Notes under the pieces: generated by a model
The model's input: only the letters and a program-made list of their open reading frames with translations
Database searches by the model: none
What the model was told of the DNA's origin: nothing
Assembly: GCA_900764925.1 (NCBI GenBank)
Contig: CAAFPW010000110.1
Location: forward strand, 1-42,382
DNA: 42,382 nt
Direction: 5' to 3'
Source of the DNA: Fusobacteriaceae bacterium
GTDB taxonomy: Bacteria > Fusobacteriota > Fusobacteriia > Fusobacteriales > Fusobacteriaceae
Part shown: positions 16,175 through 25,622 of the stretch, one piece after another
Numbering within the stretch: position 1 is the stretch's first letter
How the letters are laid out: every line of letters starts with the position of its first letter
Made by a program: the position numbers and the translations under genes

Positions 16175-18426
16175 TCTGCCCCTCTCTTATCTACGTAAAA
16201 TTTTACCTCTGCTACCTCTCCACTTTCAGATACCAGAGTGAGTCTATGCTCCCCTTGTGAAAAATCAAATGATCTCTCCAAATCCTTGCCTTTGAATATA
16301 TACTTTCCATTGTGGTACCAGTAAATTTGCCTATTTTTAGGATTGGCCACCTTAACTATCAACTTTTTCCTCTCGTCAAAATCCCTAGGTAAGAATATCT
16401 TCAAATCATTCAATGGGTAGATAATCTTTATCTTCTCACTCTTCCCATTGGAGATATCAATATTCTCCCTAGCTAGATAGTCCAAAAGCTCCACAGGATA
16501 GCTTATAACTACCCTCTCCTCACTATCTGCAAACTCCTCATCTCTGGAGTCTATCTCCTCACCTCTACTATTTACAAATATCTTTCTATAATATGGTGAA
16601 CTCTTTAGTGGTTTAGCTCCCTGAGGGTAATCTATCTCCTCGCTAGGCACATCATATTTTAATCTATAACCACTCTCTTTGTCTATCACTATTTTTTTTA
16701 AATCCCTCTGTGGTTTTTGAAAACTCTCATTCTCATTTGGGAGTACCTTAAATACATTAAATAGTAGTTGTCCAGCTGTAACTACCCCAGAGATATTTCT
16801 GTTTCCATCTCCGGTGAAGTTTCCACACCACACCATCACTGTCCATCGAGGATTTACTCCTCCAGCCCAAGCGTCTCTCTGCCCATAGCTAGTTCCTGTC
16901 TTCCATGAGATATTGTCCCTACCTATGTAGAGATTATCTACCCCATATCTCTGTACCCCTTGCATATCCTCTAGGGCCAAATAACTAGCCCCCCTCGAGA
17001 TAAGCTGTCTACCTTTTCCTACCTCTTGATTTTCAACATATTTCAGCTCCTTGAACTCTCCATATTGAGATAATCCATAGTAGAGTTTAGCCACCTCCTC
17101 CACGCTCATCTCCTTAGTTCCAAGTATGAGTGAGAGACCATAGGTGAAGTAATCATTTTCAGAAAATCCTGTGACATCCTTTAAGAAGTAGAAAAACCTC
17201 TCCCCGCCATACTCATCTAAGAGATTTACAAAAGGAATGTTGAGAGATTTTTTCAATGCCTCTCTAGCCTGTACCAATCCCTGATATTTTTTATTGGCAT
17301 TTTGAGGGTTGAAGTTGGAAAAGTAGAGGGGGATATCCAAAAGTTTAGATTTGGGAGTGATCATCCCATCATCTATTGAGAGAGCATATAGAAATGGTTT
17401 TAACACCGATCCAACAGATCTTTTAGCCACCACTCCATCTACCTGCCCATTTCTCTTGAAGTCATAGAAATCCTGTGAACCCACATAGGCTCTCACCTCA
17501 CCAACTAGGTTATCCACAACTATTACAGCACAGTTTTTTATCCCTCTGTTGTTTAGGTAATCCCCATAATCTTTGGCTACCCTCTCCACCTTTCTCTGTA
17601 TCTCACTATCTATTGTACTCTGGATTATCCTATCTGAGTACACGCTCTTCAATCTTCTTGTGAGATGTGGGGCTAGGGAGTTAAAATACCCCCTCTTTTT
17701 AGGTAACTCCTCCTTTAGAGCTAGATTATACTGTTTCTCATCTATGATACCTCTCTCATACATACTCTTTAATAGTTCATTTCTCTTCTCTAAGAGCCTA
17801 TCTCTATTCTTCTCTATATGTATAAGCCCAGGAGAGTTAGGGAGCACAGCCAGTGTAGCCCCCTCTGCCCAAGTTAGATTTATAGCTTTTTTTCCAAAAT
17901 ATAGCTGAGAAGCTGTCTCATACCCAACTATATTTCCACCATAGGGAGCATTGTTCAAATAGAGTTGCAATATCTCATCTTTATTGAGGTATCTCTCCAA
18001 TTTGTAACTCTCCACTATCTCCTCTATCTTGCTCAAATATGTTCTCTCTCTTCTCTTATAGAGCTTGATCCCCTGCATAGTTATGGTACTAGCTCCAACT
18101 CTTCTTCCATCTAAGAGATTGGTCTTTATAGCTCTTATAATTGCCAGATAATCCACACCACTATGAGAGTAAAAATCCCTGTCCTCATAATTGAGTACAG
18201 CTAATTTTAACCTAGGTGGTATCTCTCCTACCCCCTTTATCTGCCACTGCTCCTCACTGTTTAGGTAGGCACCTATTATCTCCCCATCTCTATCTAAGAC
18301 AATCTGACTGTATCTACTCTCTATATCACTTCTCATTCTCTCTATATCAAAATCTATATATACCTTACAAAGTAGTATTATAGGTATGATAAGTAATAGA
18401 GCTAGGGTTTTAAAAATCCTCATCAT
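16171..18426 (-). CDS. pbpC: Penicillin-binding protein 1C
   Basis: A 751-residue bifunctional peptidoglycan synthase anchored by one N-terminal helix (about 5-24). The GT51 glycosyltransferase has EDRDFYSHSGVD with catalytic Glu81, and GASTITMQ (111-118). The transpeptidase has Ser340 in SVLK (340-343), SLN (394-396) and KTGTS (509-513). The C-terminal 90 or so residues (RQIYWYHNGKYIFKGKD...) match the BiPBP_C domain that marks PBP1C. All active-site motifs are intact. It directly follows an alpha-2-macroglobulin gene with an ATGA overlap, the well-known pbpC/yfhM pairing. A second ATG directly follows the first and could be the start. Confidence 0.95.
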   Translation of the reverse strand: MMRIFKTLALLLIIPIILLCKVYIDFDIERMRSDIESRYSQIVLDRDGEIIGAYLNSEEQWQIKGVGEIPPRLKLAVLNYEDRDFYSHSGVDYLAIIRAIKTNLLDGRRVGASTITMQGIKLYKRRERTYLSKIEEIVESYKLERYLNKDEILQLYLNNAPYGGNIVGYETASQLYFGKKAINLTWAEGATLAVLPNSPGLIHIEKNRDRLLEKRNELLKSMYERGIIDEKQYNLALKEELPKKRGYFNSLAPHLTRRLKSVYSDRIIQSTIDSEIQRKVERVAKDYGDYLNNRGIKNCAVIVVDNLVGEVRAYVGSQDFYDFKRNGQVDGVVAKRSVGSVLKPFLYALSIDDGMITPKSKLLDIPLYFSNFNPQNANKKYQGLVQAREALKKSLNIPFVNLLDEYGGERFFYFLKDVTGFSENDYFTYGLSLILGTKEMSVEEVAKLYYGLSQYGEFKELKYVENQEVGKGRQLISRGASYLALEDMQGVQRYGVDNLYIGRDNISWKTGTSYGQRDAWAGGVNPRWTVMVWCGNFTGDGNRNISGVVTAGQLLFNVFKVLPNENESFQKPQRDLKKIVIDKESGYRLKYDVPSEEIDYPQGAKPLKSSPYYRKIFVNSRGEEIDSRDEEFADSEERVVISYPVELLDYLARENIDISNGKSEKIKIIYPLNDLKIFLPRDFDERKKLIVKVANPKNRQIYWYHNGKYIFKGKDLERSFDFSQGEHRLTLVSESGEVAEVKFYVDKRGAE

Positions 18427-21400
18427 TTGACCTCTACATCAAAACCATTTAAGTAAGCTCTGTATTCGTTGTTATACATACCCTCAGCCACAGTGGCAGG
18501 AAGAGAGTATTTACCTACACTTACACTGTTCAATTTTATAAAGAAGCTCTGTCCTTGATTGTTGTAGTTATTGAAATCAAAGAAGAAGTTTACTCTATCA
18601 TCTCTGATATCCTCATACTCAAGATTGTTATTTGAGCTCTTTTCAACTATCCATTGAGGTGGTGTCAACTTCAATAATCTTGTATTTTCTATCTCCCAAC
18701 CACTAGGAATGATCTGAGTAAGAACTATATTATCCAAATAAAAGTATCCCTTTACATCCTCAGCTGGTAAAACTTTTAACTCCATATAGAAAGATGTTCC
18801 CTTAGGTAGAGATTTTACATCTATCTCCTCTCCATTATCAGCGTAGAACTTTCTCTCCACTCTAATATTCTTACTCATATCCTCCTGTGTATAGTTGATA
18901 GGGATACCTTCCCAATATTGATTTACAAAGAGTCTATCTCCCATTATTTTTACACTCTTCATATCCTCTTGAGAGTACTCCCACACACCATCACTCTCTT
19001 TGATCTCCATCTCTTTTCCATCTATTACAGCCTTACCACTTACCTCTTTGTTCTCACTGTACTGTACCACTTGAGCCACTGACATAAGTGAGTATCCTAT
19101 ACTTTGAGTTGACAACCAATTTTGAGATTGGAGTGTACCCACTATACTATCATAGAGATTTTTCTCTATCTCTCCATATACTGTGTAGTATGAGTTCAAA
19201 ACAATAGCCTCATCTCTCAGTCTTGAACCATAGCTATCCACATAGTAGTCAAAAGGTTTCTCCTCTACCACTCTAGCTAGGCTATCTCCTATCTCCTTAG
19301 CAATTTTTTCCTCTCCCACTAGGGCATAGGCTGAAGCTAAATACCATTTAGATATCTCATCCAACTCTTTTAAGTTGTTGTCATAGATATAGTTCATCTC
19401 TCCTATTTGTGCCTCTCCACCTAGAGCCAAAACATATAGTGTATAGGCTTTTAGATTTAGAGCATAACTACTATCCTTGCTCTTCTCCACAGCAAATTTT
19501 AACCATGAGTTATATAGTGTTTCTGGAACATAGTAACCTCTCTCCTTAGCCATCACCAAGAAGTGTCCCACGTAGTTTGTAGCCCAAAGATCCCCATCAC
19601 TGTTTCCAGCCCAATATGAGAAAGATCCATCTTCCAATTGGAAACCACTCAATTTAGCTATTGCTGAGTTGATATTTTTTACACTCTCCTCCTTAGGAAT
19701 ATCTTTGCTGTCAGTGAGTACATCTATGAAGAGTTGTGGAAAAACAGTGGAAACTGTCTGCTCTACACAACCATAAGGGTATCTTATCAACTCTTTCAAT
19801 CTACTATCTATTGCTAAGAGTGGCGATGAAGATACAACTATCTTACTGCTTACACTATTTTTTATACTCTCTTGTGGGAATTCAAAACTCATCTCTCCTG
19901 CCACATAATCCACTCTATTTATATATGTGTATGGATTATTGGAAGTCACATCTATGTTGATACTCTCCTCATTAGAGTAAGCTGAAGAACTAACTTTGAG
20001 CTTAGCTACCTTGTTTCCTATCTCATTTCCAACCTTCACATTGAAAGTTATATCCTTGCTCTCACCATTTTTTAATTCCATGCTTTCAGTGTACTTCTCA
20101 CTTAAAAATTCAAACTCTACATCTATATTTCCTATATTCTCCTCAGTAGCAAATATCTTTATAGGGACTTGAAACTCATCATTTACCTTTAAAACCCTAG
20201 GTAGAGATATGTTTGTTACGATTGGAGCCTTTACCTCAACCCTTTGCTCTGCCATTCCGTAGCTGTCCTCACTAGCTCCTGTTATCATAACTCTTATAGC
20301 CCCTGTGTAATTTGGAAGTTCTAGCTCTACACTGCCCCTTCCCTCATCATCAGTAGTCAATACTCCACGATATATTGCAAGAGGTTCAAATCTTTCAGAT
20401 TGTTCAAATCCAAAGGTATTAGCCATCTTACTCATTCTAGCTTCAGCCATGATAAAATCTCCACCAGCTGTCAATACTTGGTGTATATCTCCAAATGTTC
20501 TACCAATTATCTCAGAGTAGTTATCATAAGCTGAAAGTTGTAATCCCTTTTTCTGATAGAAGTAGTTATATGGATTTGGAGATTTGTAGTCAGTGATTTG
20601 AAGTAAGCCCTCATCTACCACTGAGATAGTATAATCCATCTTCTTACTAGCATCTATATCCACTCTAAACTTATCATTAGGTTTCAATAACTTTGGCATA
20701 TCTATACCTATCTCAAGTTTTTTACTCTCATCTTGAACAACTATCGGTACAGCTCCATACAATCTGATAGGTCTATCATTATTGGAATTTTCATAACTTT
20801 GGAACAGAGCCACTGTCACATATCCATTAGGGAATAGAGTTTCATCCACATCTACTTCTACTGTATTTGTGACTCCATCTACATCTTGCCAATATCTCTT
20901 CAATATCTCACCAGATTTTTCAACTGTTATAAGGGCCCTAGTTCCCTTCTCTCCCTCAAATGTTACCTGAGCCTTCTCACCAATAGCATACTCTTTCTTA
21001 TCCGTCTCTATCTTCAACTTATCTATCTTCTTACTAACTGTGGAATCTTGCCATGTAGAAGCATATAGATTGATACCGGCACTCTGATGAGTCTCCATAT
21101 CCTCCACCTCTACAAATACCTCTCCACTTCCCTCTATCTCATAATCTATAAGATATGGTGTATCTGTTGTTTCAAACTCCTTCTCATATAGAAGCACACT
21201 GTTTTTATCTGTCTTAATAGATTTCAAGAAGTTGTTGTAATCGTAGTAATCCCACCACCAAGAGTATTCATTCTTATACACTCTATATTTTAGTTTTCTA
21301 CTACTTACCAAGCTCTCTCCATCTTTTGAGACTGCTACCACCTGTAAATTGAGCTTATCTCCACTCTTGATATATCTATCCTCTGGTTTTTCTATTCCCA

Positions 21401-23234
21401 CATAGGAATCTATATTGTTTACATCCACTCTATCTATATCTATTACAGGTCTTCCACTAGGCTCTATTACACGAGTTACTATCTCTCCATCCAAATTTAG
21501 ATTTTTTGGTATGTTATTTGTAAATTCAAAGTTTATCTTTCCTTTTCCATCCCTATCTAGCTCCCCATTTTGAGTTAGCTTTATATCCATAACATAGGTT
21601 GTAGGATTGGAAAAACTAAACCTCTTATATCTTTCAAAATCTATCTTTTTCTCTCTGATTGTCAATTCACTTGTATATTTTAAGTTTTCAGCTGGGGCAC
21701 CAAAGAGATATTGACTAGCTATCTCCCCTTGTAAGTTTACTCCTCCCTCTATCTCATCAGGAAACTCAGCATCCACCTCTATCTTGTATGGAACGATATT
21801 TTCCACAGGTACTTTCAATGAGAAACTCTTTTCCATCTCTCCACCTACATAGGCTACTATCTCCCATACCCCTGTTTCACTGCTCTTTTCAGTCTTAAAA
21901 TCAAATGTAAAAAATCCATTCTTTCCATCCTTTAAGAGTTTTCCATCCACATACTTATCCCCTCTCGGAGTAAATATATCTATCTTTATAGGATGCCCCT
22001 CTGGGAAAGATTTTTCACTATTTCTAGCTATAATACCTATATTTATAGTGTCTCCTGGTCTGTACACACCTCTGTCTGAGTAGATAAAGGCTCTTATTCC
22101 ACCATCTATGTACTCCCCGTCTACTAAGAATCCATCATATGAAAGTTTGGAGTCAGCAAGTTTCAAAACAGAGAGTTCATCCCTTCTCTCAGCTAGTAGA
22201 TAGAATATCTTATCCCCATTTTCAAAGGTTACCTCTCCAGTTTTATCTGTCTTTTTCTCCTCTAACACTTGGTTATTTACACTTATAGCCTTGACATTTA
22301 TATCTTTAATAGGTTCATTTTTTACCACATCCAATATGGTAACCACTGTCTTTTCATGGCTATCCTTTTGAGCCACTATTCCCATATCTGAGATAAGTAG
22401 TGCCTTTCCTATCTTTCCCTTAGTTTCAAAGAAGTTGTTCTTTTGCCACTCCTCTATATTGCTTGGGAAGGTGTAATCTATCCCCTCTCTATCAAAGGAG
22501 AGTTCTACTACATATATTCCCTTCTCACTTGTCACTCTATCTAGTAGTATCTCATTTTGTGCCCAGATATTTTTTTGGTACTCTAGGTCATAATCCTTTT
22601 CAAATACAGTCTCTCCAACCTTATACATATTGTTTTGAATGTAGTAATCAAAGATATTGCCATTTCCCTTAAAAGCAAAATCATGTAAGAACTGTGTCAT
22701 ATTGTTTGGGAATACTCTCTTCACCTTTAAATTTACCTTTTTTACATTGACAGATTTAAAAGCTACCCTACTTTTATTTATCTTAGGGAGTATTATTCCA
22801 TCATTAGAAAATGTGATCTTAGGCTCCACCTCTTTAAATTTAATCTTCTCTTTCACACTTTCAGCTAAGATGGTCTTCTCGCCTTTTAACCCCTTTAGTA
22901 TCTCTACCTCATACTCACTATTTACATCAAAATTTCCTGTGATTATGAGGTGCTCTCTCATCTTTATAACCTTATAATCTATTGCTGGGGTAATCTTCAC
23001 ATATCCATCTACATCCTCACTTGTGATATCCTCACTCATACTTATATCTATGCTTGGATTTCCTCCACTGTTAGTAGATATGTTTTTCACCTCTAAAACT
23101 TTTAAGTTTACATCATTTTTTGGAGCTTCCACTTGCTTATCTTCTATCTTTTTCTCTTCCTGTGGAGCTAGCTTCTTTTCTCCATTACAAGCTACCACCA
23201 AAAGAGCCAATAGTAAAACCAAACTATTTTTCAT
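18423..23234 (-). CDS. Alpha-2-macroglobulin family lipoprotein (YfhM-like)
   Basis: A 1603-residue lipoprotein with signal peptide and lipobox VVAC (Cys16), so it should be lipid-anchored in the periplasm. It has the bacterial alpha-2-macroglobulin layout: many macroglobulin domains, an MG/bait region, an A2M region (ALPNYTGAIRVMITGASEDSYG), and the thioester domain with GCVEQ (Cys1156 to Gln1159) in YPYGCVEQTVS. The thioester traps attacking proteases; such proteins are thought to guard the periplasm when the wall is breached, with PBP1C repairing it. The length is usual for the family. The ATG at 23234 follows AAGGGG by eight bases; a GTG at 23243 is rejected. It overlaps pbpC and follows the ArAE gene by 36 bases. 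Confidence 0.94.
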   Translation of the reverse strand: MKNSLVLLLALLVVACNGEKKLAPQEEKKIEDKQVEAPKNDVNLKVLEVKNISTNSGGNPSIDISMSEDITSEDVDGYVKITPAIDYKVIKMREHLIITGNFDVNSEYEVEILKGLKGEKTILAESVKEKIKFKEVEPKITFSNDGIILPKINKSRVAFKSVNVKKVNLKVKRVFPNNMTQFLHDFAFKGNGNIFDYYIQNNMYKVGETVFEKDYDLEYQKNIWAQNEILLDRVTSEKGIYVVELSFDREGIDYTFPSNIEEWQKNNFFETKGKIGKALLISDMGIVAQKDSHEKTVVTILDVVKNEPIKDINVKAISVNNQVLEEKKTDKTGEVTFENGDKIFYLLAERRDELSVLKLADSKLSYDGFLVDGEYIDGGIRAFIYSDRGVYRPGDTINIGIIARNSEKSFPEGHPIKIDIFTPRGDKYVDGKLLKDGKNGFFTFDFKTEKSSETGVWEIVAYVGGEMEKSFSLKVPVENIVPYKIEVDAEFPDEIEGGVNLQGEIASQYLFGAPAENLKYTSELTIREKKIDFERYKRFSFSNPTTYVMDIKLTQNGELDRDGKGKINFEFTNNIPKNLNLDGEIVTRVIEPSGRPVIDIDRVDVNNIDSYVGIEKPEDRYIKSGDKLNLQVVAVSKDGESLVSSRKLKYRVYKNEYSWWWDYYDYNNFLKSIKTDKNSVLLYEKEFETTDTPYLIDYEIEGSGEVFVEVEDMETHQSAGINLYASTWQDSTVSKKIDKLKIETDKKEYAIGEKAQVTFEGEKGTRALITVEKSGEILKRYWQDVDGVTNTVEVDVDETLFPNGYVTVALFQSYENSNNDRPIRLYGAVPIVVQDESKKLEIGIDMPKLLKPNDKFRVDIDASKKMDYTISVVDEGLLQITDYKSPNPYNYFYQKKGLQLSAYDNYSEIIGRTFGDIHQVLTAGGDFIMAEARMSKMANTFGFEQSERFEPLAIYRGVLTTDDEGRGSVELELPNYTGAIRVMITGASEDSYGMAEQRVEVKAPIVTNISLPRVLKVNDEFQVPIKIFATEENIGNIDVEFEFLSEKYTESMELKNGESKDITFNVKVGNEIGNKVAKLKVSSSAYSNEESINIDVTSNNPYTYINRVDYVAGEMSFEFPQESIKNSVSSKIVVSSSPLLAIDSRLKELIRYPYGCVEQTVSTVFPQLFIDVLTDSKDIPKEESVKNINSAIAKLSGFQLEDGSFSYWAGNSDGDLWATNYVGHFLVMAKERGYYVPETLYNSWLKFAVEKSKDSSYALNLKAYTLYVLALGGEAQIGEMNYIYDNNLKELDEISKWYLASAYALVGEEKIAKEIGDSLARVVEEKPFDYYVDSYGSRLRDEAIVLNSYYTVYGEIEKNLYDSIVGTLQSQNWLSTQSIGYSLMSVAQVVQYSENKEVSGKAVIDGKEMEIKESDGVWEYSQEDMKSVKIMGDRLFVNQYWEGIPINYTQEDMSKNIRVERKFYADNGEEIDVKSLPKGTSFYMELKVLPAEDVKGYFYLDNIVLTQIIPSGWEIENTRLLKLTPPQWIVEKSSNNNLEYEDIRDDRVNFFFDFNNYNNQGQSFFIKLNSVSVGKYSLPATVAEGMYNNEYRAYLNGFDVEVK

Positions 23235-23270
23235 ATTCCTCACCCCTTATGATTTTCCCCATTTTAAATC

Positions 23271-24230
23271 TTATCCCCATTTTTTCATATAATCTTTTTT
23301 TAATTCTAAAAACTCTTCAATATCATTTAAAAATTGAAAAAACATAGCCCTGCTTTCAAACTCCACCCTCGTTTGAGGAAGTGGCATATTCTTAAAAACC
23401 TCTCTCACTCTATCTAATTCCACCAACACCTCTTGGTAGAGCTTATCTACCCCAATAGCATCAGATACCTTTCTAGCAAAATCAGAAACTATATGGGCAT
23501 GTTCACTACTTATATAAAATCTATAAAAATGATTTCTCATTCTCAATAGAACCTTATACTGATTTCTTTTCATCTGAACAAACTCCATATCTCTTCTTGA
23601 ACTGTCAAAAAGATCGTTATTGTACTCTTGATAAGCTATCTCTCTAGCCCCATCTAACTCCTTTTTCAACTCTTTAAAAAGTGTCTCCTCATCTACAAAA
23701 ACTGAGCCTGTAATAAGTACATCTCCAAAGTAGTTAATCAGAGTCTTCATCAGAATATCAATATTCTTTCTCCTCTCCTTCAGTTCCTTACTCATATTTG
23801 GCATATACATATTTAGAATGAGAGCTACTACCACCCCAAGCAATAGTATATATATCTCATTGATAACTATATCAAAGGAGATTTTTTGTAAACTCAAGAT
23901 ATGTGTTGCCAAAACAACTGTACCTAAAAACCCTTGAAACAACTTCAATCTCAAACATATGGGCATAAAGATTAAAATAAATATTCCAAAGACAAAGGGA
24001 GTAAATCCAAAGAGATAGAAAGCCGTTGTAGCTATAAACAATCCCACCAAGGAAGCAAAAAATCTCTCCATTGCAACCTTTAAAGACTCTTTTTTAGTAG
24101 CTTGAATACTGATGATAGTCACTATTCCTGCTGTCACTCCGAATTTTATTCCCAATAGTTCAGCCATATAGAGAGAGATAACAGTTCCCAATGCCGTTTT
24201 GATTACCTTATGATCTATATATTTTATCAT
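23271..24230 (-). CDS. Aromatic acid exporter family (ArAE_1/DUF939) membrane protein
   Basis: A 319-residue protein with an N-terminal membrane domain of five or six helices (about 10-140) and a cytosolic helical C-terminal half (about 150-319). This is the layout of Bacillus YqjA-like proteins and ArAE_1 plus its C-terminal domain, related to FUSC transporters. The conserved start KTALGTVISLYMAELLGIKFGVTAGIVTIISIQ is clear. Half-length members are thought to oligomerise; substrates are unknown. GGAGG lies nine bases before the ATG. It sits 43 bases after mtnN in the long operon and just before the envelope genes. Confidence 0.85.
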   Translation of the reverse strand: MIKYIDHKVIKTALGTVISLYMAELLGIKFGVTAGIVTIISIQATKKESLKVAMERFFASLVGLFIATTAFYLFGFTPFVFGIFILIFMPICLRLKLFQGFLGTVVLATHILSLQKISFDIVINEIYILLLGVVVALILNMYMPNMSKELKERRKNIDILMKTLINYFGDVLITGSVFVDEETLFKELKKELDGAREIAYQEYNNDLFDSSRRDMEFVQMKRNQYKVLLRMRNHFYRFYISSEHAHIVSDFARKVSDAIGVDKLYQEVLVELDRVREVFKNMPLPQTRVEFESRAMFFQFLNDIEEFLELKKDYMKKWG

Positions 24231-24273
24231 TGTAATTATCCTCCAAGTCCATTACCAAATTTCTCAAAGGGAA

Positions 24274-25029
24274 TTACTTCATATTTTTTAGCATCTCTTT
24301 TACTATCTCAGCTGAGTTATTTGCTGCTATCTGTACAAATTCATCATATACCATCTCAGCTCCACCATCAGCTTTATCAGATAGGGCTCTTAAAACTACA
24401 AATGGCACTCCATATATTTGAGCTACTTGAGCCACAGAAGCTCCCTCCATCTCAACAGCATCAGCCTTAAACTGCTCACCTAAAAATCTCACTTTCTCCT
24501 TGTCAGCTATAAATTGATCCCCTGTTGCTATTCTTCCTATCATAACTTTATCTTTTCCTAAAACCTTTATAGCAGACTCTTCAGCTAACTTTATTAGTTC
24601 AGGATCAGCTACAAACTCTATCTTCTCCTCTCCAGGAATAAGTCCCATAGGTCTTCCAAAAGCTGTTAAATCCACATCATGTTGAACTAAGTCCTTAGAT
24701 ATTACCACATCAGCTACATCTAAATCTCTATTGATAGCTCCTGCCACCCCTGTAAATATTATCTTATCTGCTCCAAACTCTCTGATGACAGTATTGGCTC
24801 CCACAGCTGAGTTCACCTTTCCTACTCCTGTCTTCAATAGAACTATATCCTTTCCCTCTAACTCTCCCTCATAGAAAGTTATTGTCCCTATCTTCTTCTC
24901 CTCTATATCTTTCATTTGAGATTTTAGTAGAGTGATCTCAGAATCCATAGCTCCTATTACTGCTATCTTCTCTCCATAAGCTGTAACTGCTCCAAGTGTT
25001 AAAATCGCTCCTATTAAAAATTTTTTCAT
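24274..25029 (-). CDS. mtnN: 5'-methylthioadenosine/S-adenosylhomocysteine nucleosidase with signal peptide
   Basis: A 251-residue nucleosidase that splits MTA, SAH or 5'-deoxyadenosine into adenine and the thio-sugar. The catalytic parts are intact: GAMDSEI with Glu31, VEMEG (192-196) with Glu193 and Glu195, and ALSDKADG with Asp218, matching Glu12, Glu174 and Asp197 of the E. coli enzyme. The unusual part is a clear N-terminal signal peptide (MKKFLIGAILTLGAVTAYG, 1-19) before the first strand KIAVIGAM, where cytosolic enzymes start. So the mature protein should be periplasmic or secreted, where its substrate would be imported or shed MTA/SAH-type nucleosides. Its ATG overlaps the stop of the CHAP-like gene (TAATG), a coupled pair. 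Confidence 0.93.
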   Translation of the reverse strand: MKKFLIGAILTLGAVTAYGEKIAVIGAMDSEITLLKSQMKDIEEKKIGTITFYEGELEGKDIVLLKTGVGKVNSAVGANTVIREFGADKIIFTGVAGAINRDLDVADVVISKDLVQHDVDLTAFGRPMGLIPGEEKIEFVADPELIKLAEESAIKVLGKDKVMIGRIATGDQFIADKEKVRFLGEQFKADAVEMEGASVAQVAQIYGVPFVVLRALSDKADGGAEMVYDEFVQIAANNSAEIVKEMLKNMK

Positions 25030-25610
25030 TACTCTATATCCTCCATATTTTTCTTTTGTAGTCTTCCAACTACTCTCTCATTTTCTATATACCATAAGCT
25101 CTCTTTTTTCTCTATATCTAATACTTTTCTTGTACTCTTCCAATAGTTTTGTTGAACTATCTCTATCTCTTTACTACCCACCTTAGAAACAATAGCTACA
25201 TGCCCATCTGGATTGTAAAAATTTGAGGTAAAAATAACAATATCTCCCTCTTTGATAGGATAACCACTTGGGTTAGAGTATTGAATCAGACCTAATTTGC
25301 TATTTTCCTCCCCATCTTCTAAGGATGAGTTAAAAAGCTCCTCTATGCTCTCAACACTCTCTGGTAACCTATATCCATAGTGTTCATAGTAGTATCTTTT
25401 CACAAACTCTAAACTCTCATACTTCTCCCCAAATACATATCCATCCTCAGCAAGACTTTTTCCTTTAGAGGTAAAAGGGATACTATTAAAATACACCTCT
25501 ACTCCATTATACTCATCCAATACACTTCCTATCTGCTTGTTATAATAAAGCCTTAAACTCCCAAAAAGAGTAAGTAATAATACAAATATTTGAAATAATC
25601 TTTTTAACAT
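25029..25610 (-). CDS. CHAP/amidase-like membrane-anchored protein with Ser in place of the nucleophile Cys
   Basis: A 193-residue protein with an N-terminal hydrophobic segment (about 5-22) and a CHAP-type cysteine amidopeptidase fold, like the amidase half of glutathionylspermidine synthase. GEKYESLEFVKRYYYEHYG (61-79) lines up with the family's GxxYxCVEFxRRYY, so Ser66 (codon AGT) stands where the nucleophile Cys (TGT) is expected. DGHVAIV with His137 and IVQQN with Asn155 match the other two active-site positions. It may be inactive, a binding protein, or a serine variant. Family members cut peptidoglycan peptides or glutathionyl-spermidine. It is 12 bases after the PD-(D/E)XK gene and overlaps mtnN. 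Confidence 0.75.
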   Translation of the reverse strand: MLKRLFQIFVLLLTLFGSLRLYYNKQIGSVLDEYNGVEVYFNSIPFTSKGKSLAEDGYVFGEKYESLEFVKRYYYEHYGYRLPESVESIEELFNSSLEDGEENSKLGLIQYSNPSGYPIKEGDIVIFTSNFYNPDGHVAIVSKVGSKEIEIVQQNYWKSTRKVLDIEKKESLWYIENERVVGRLQKKNMEDIE

Positions 25611-25622
25611 ATTCCCTACCTT

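Noticed and set aside
23271..24230. Full-length FUSC efflux pump
   Set aside because: Only one membrane half and a short cytosolic part are present, which fits the smaller ArAE_1/DUF939 group.
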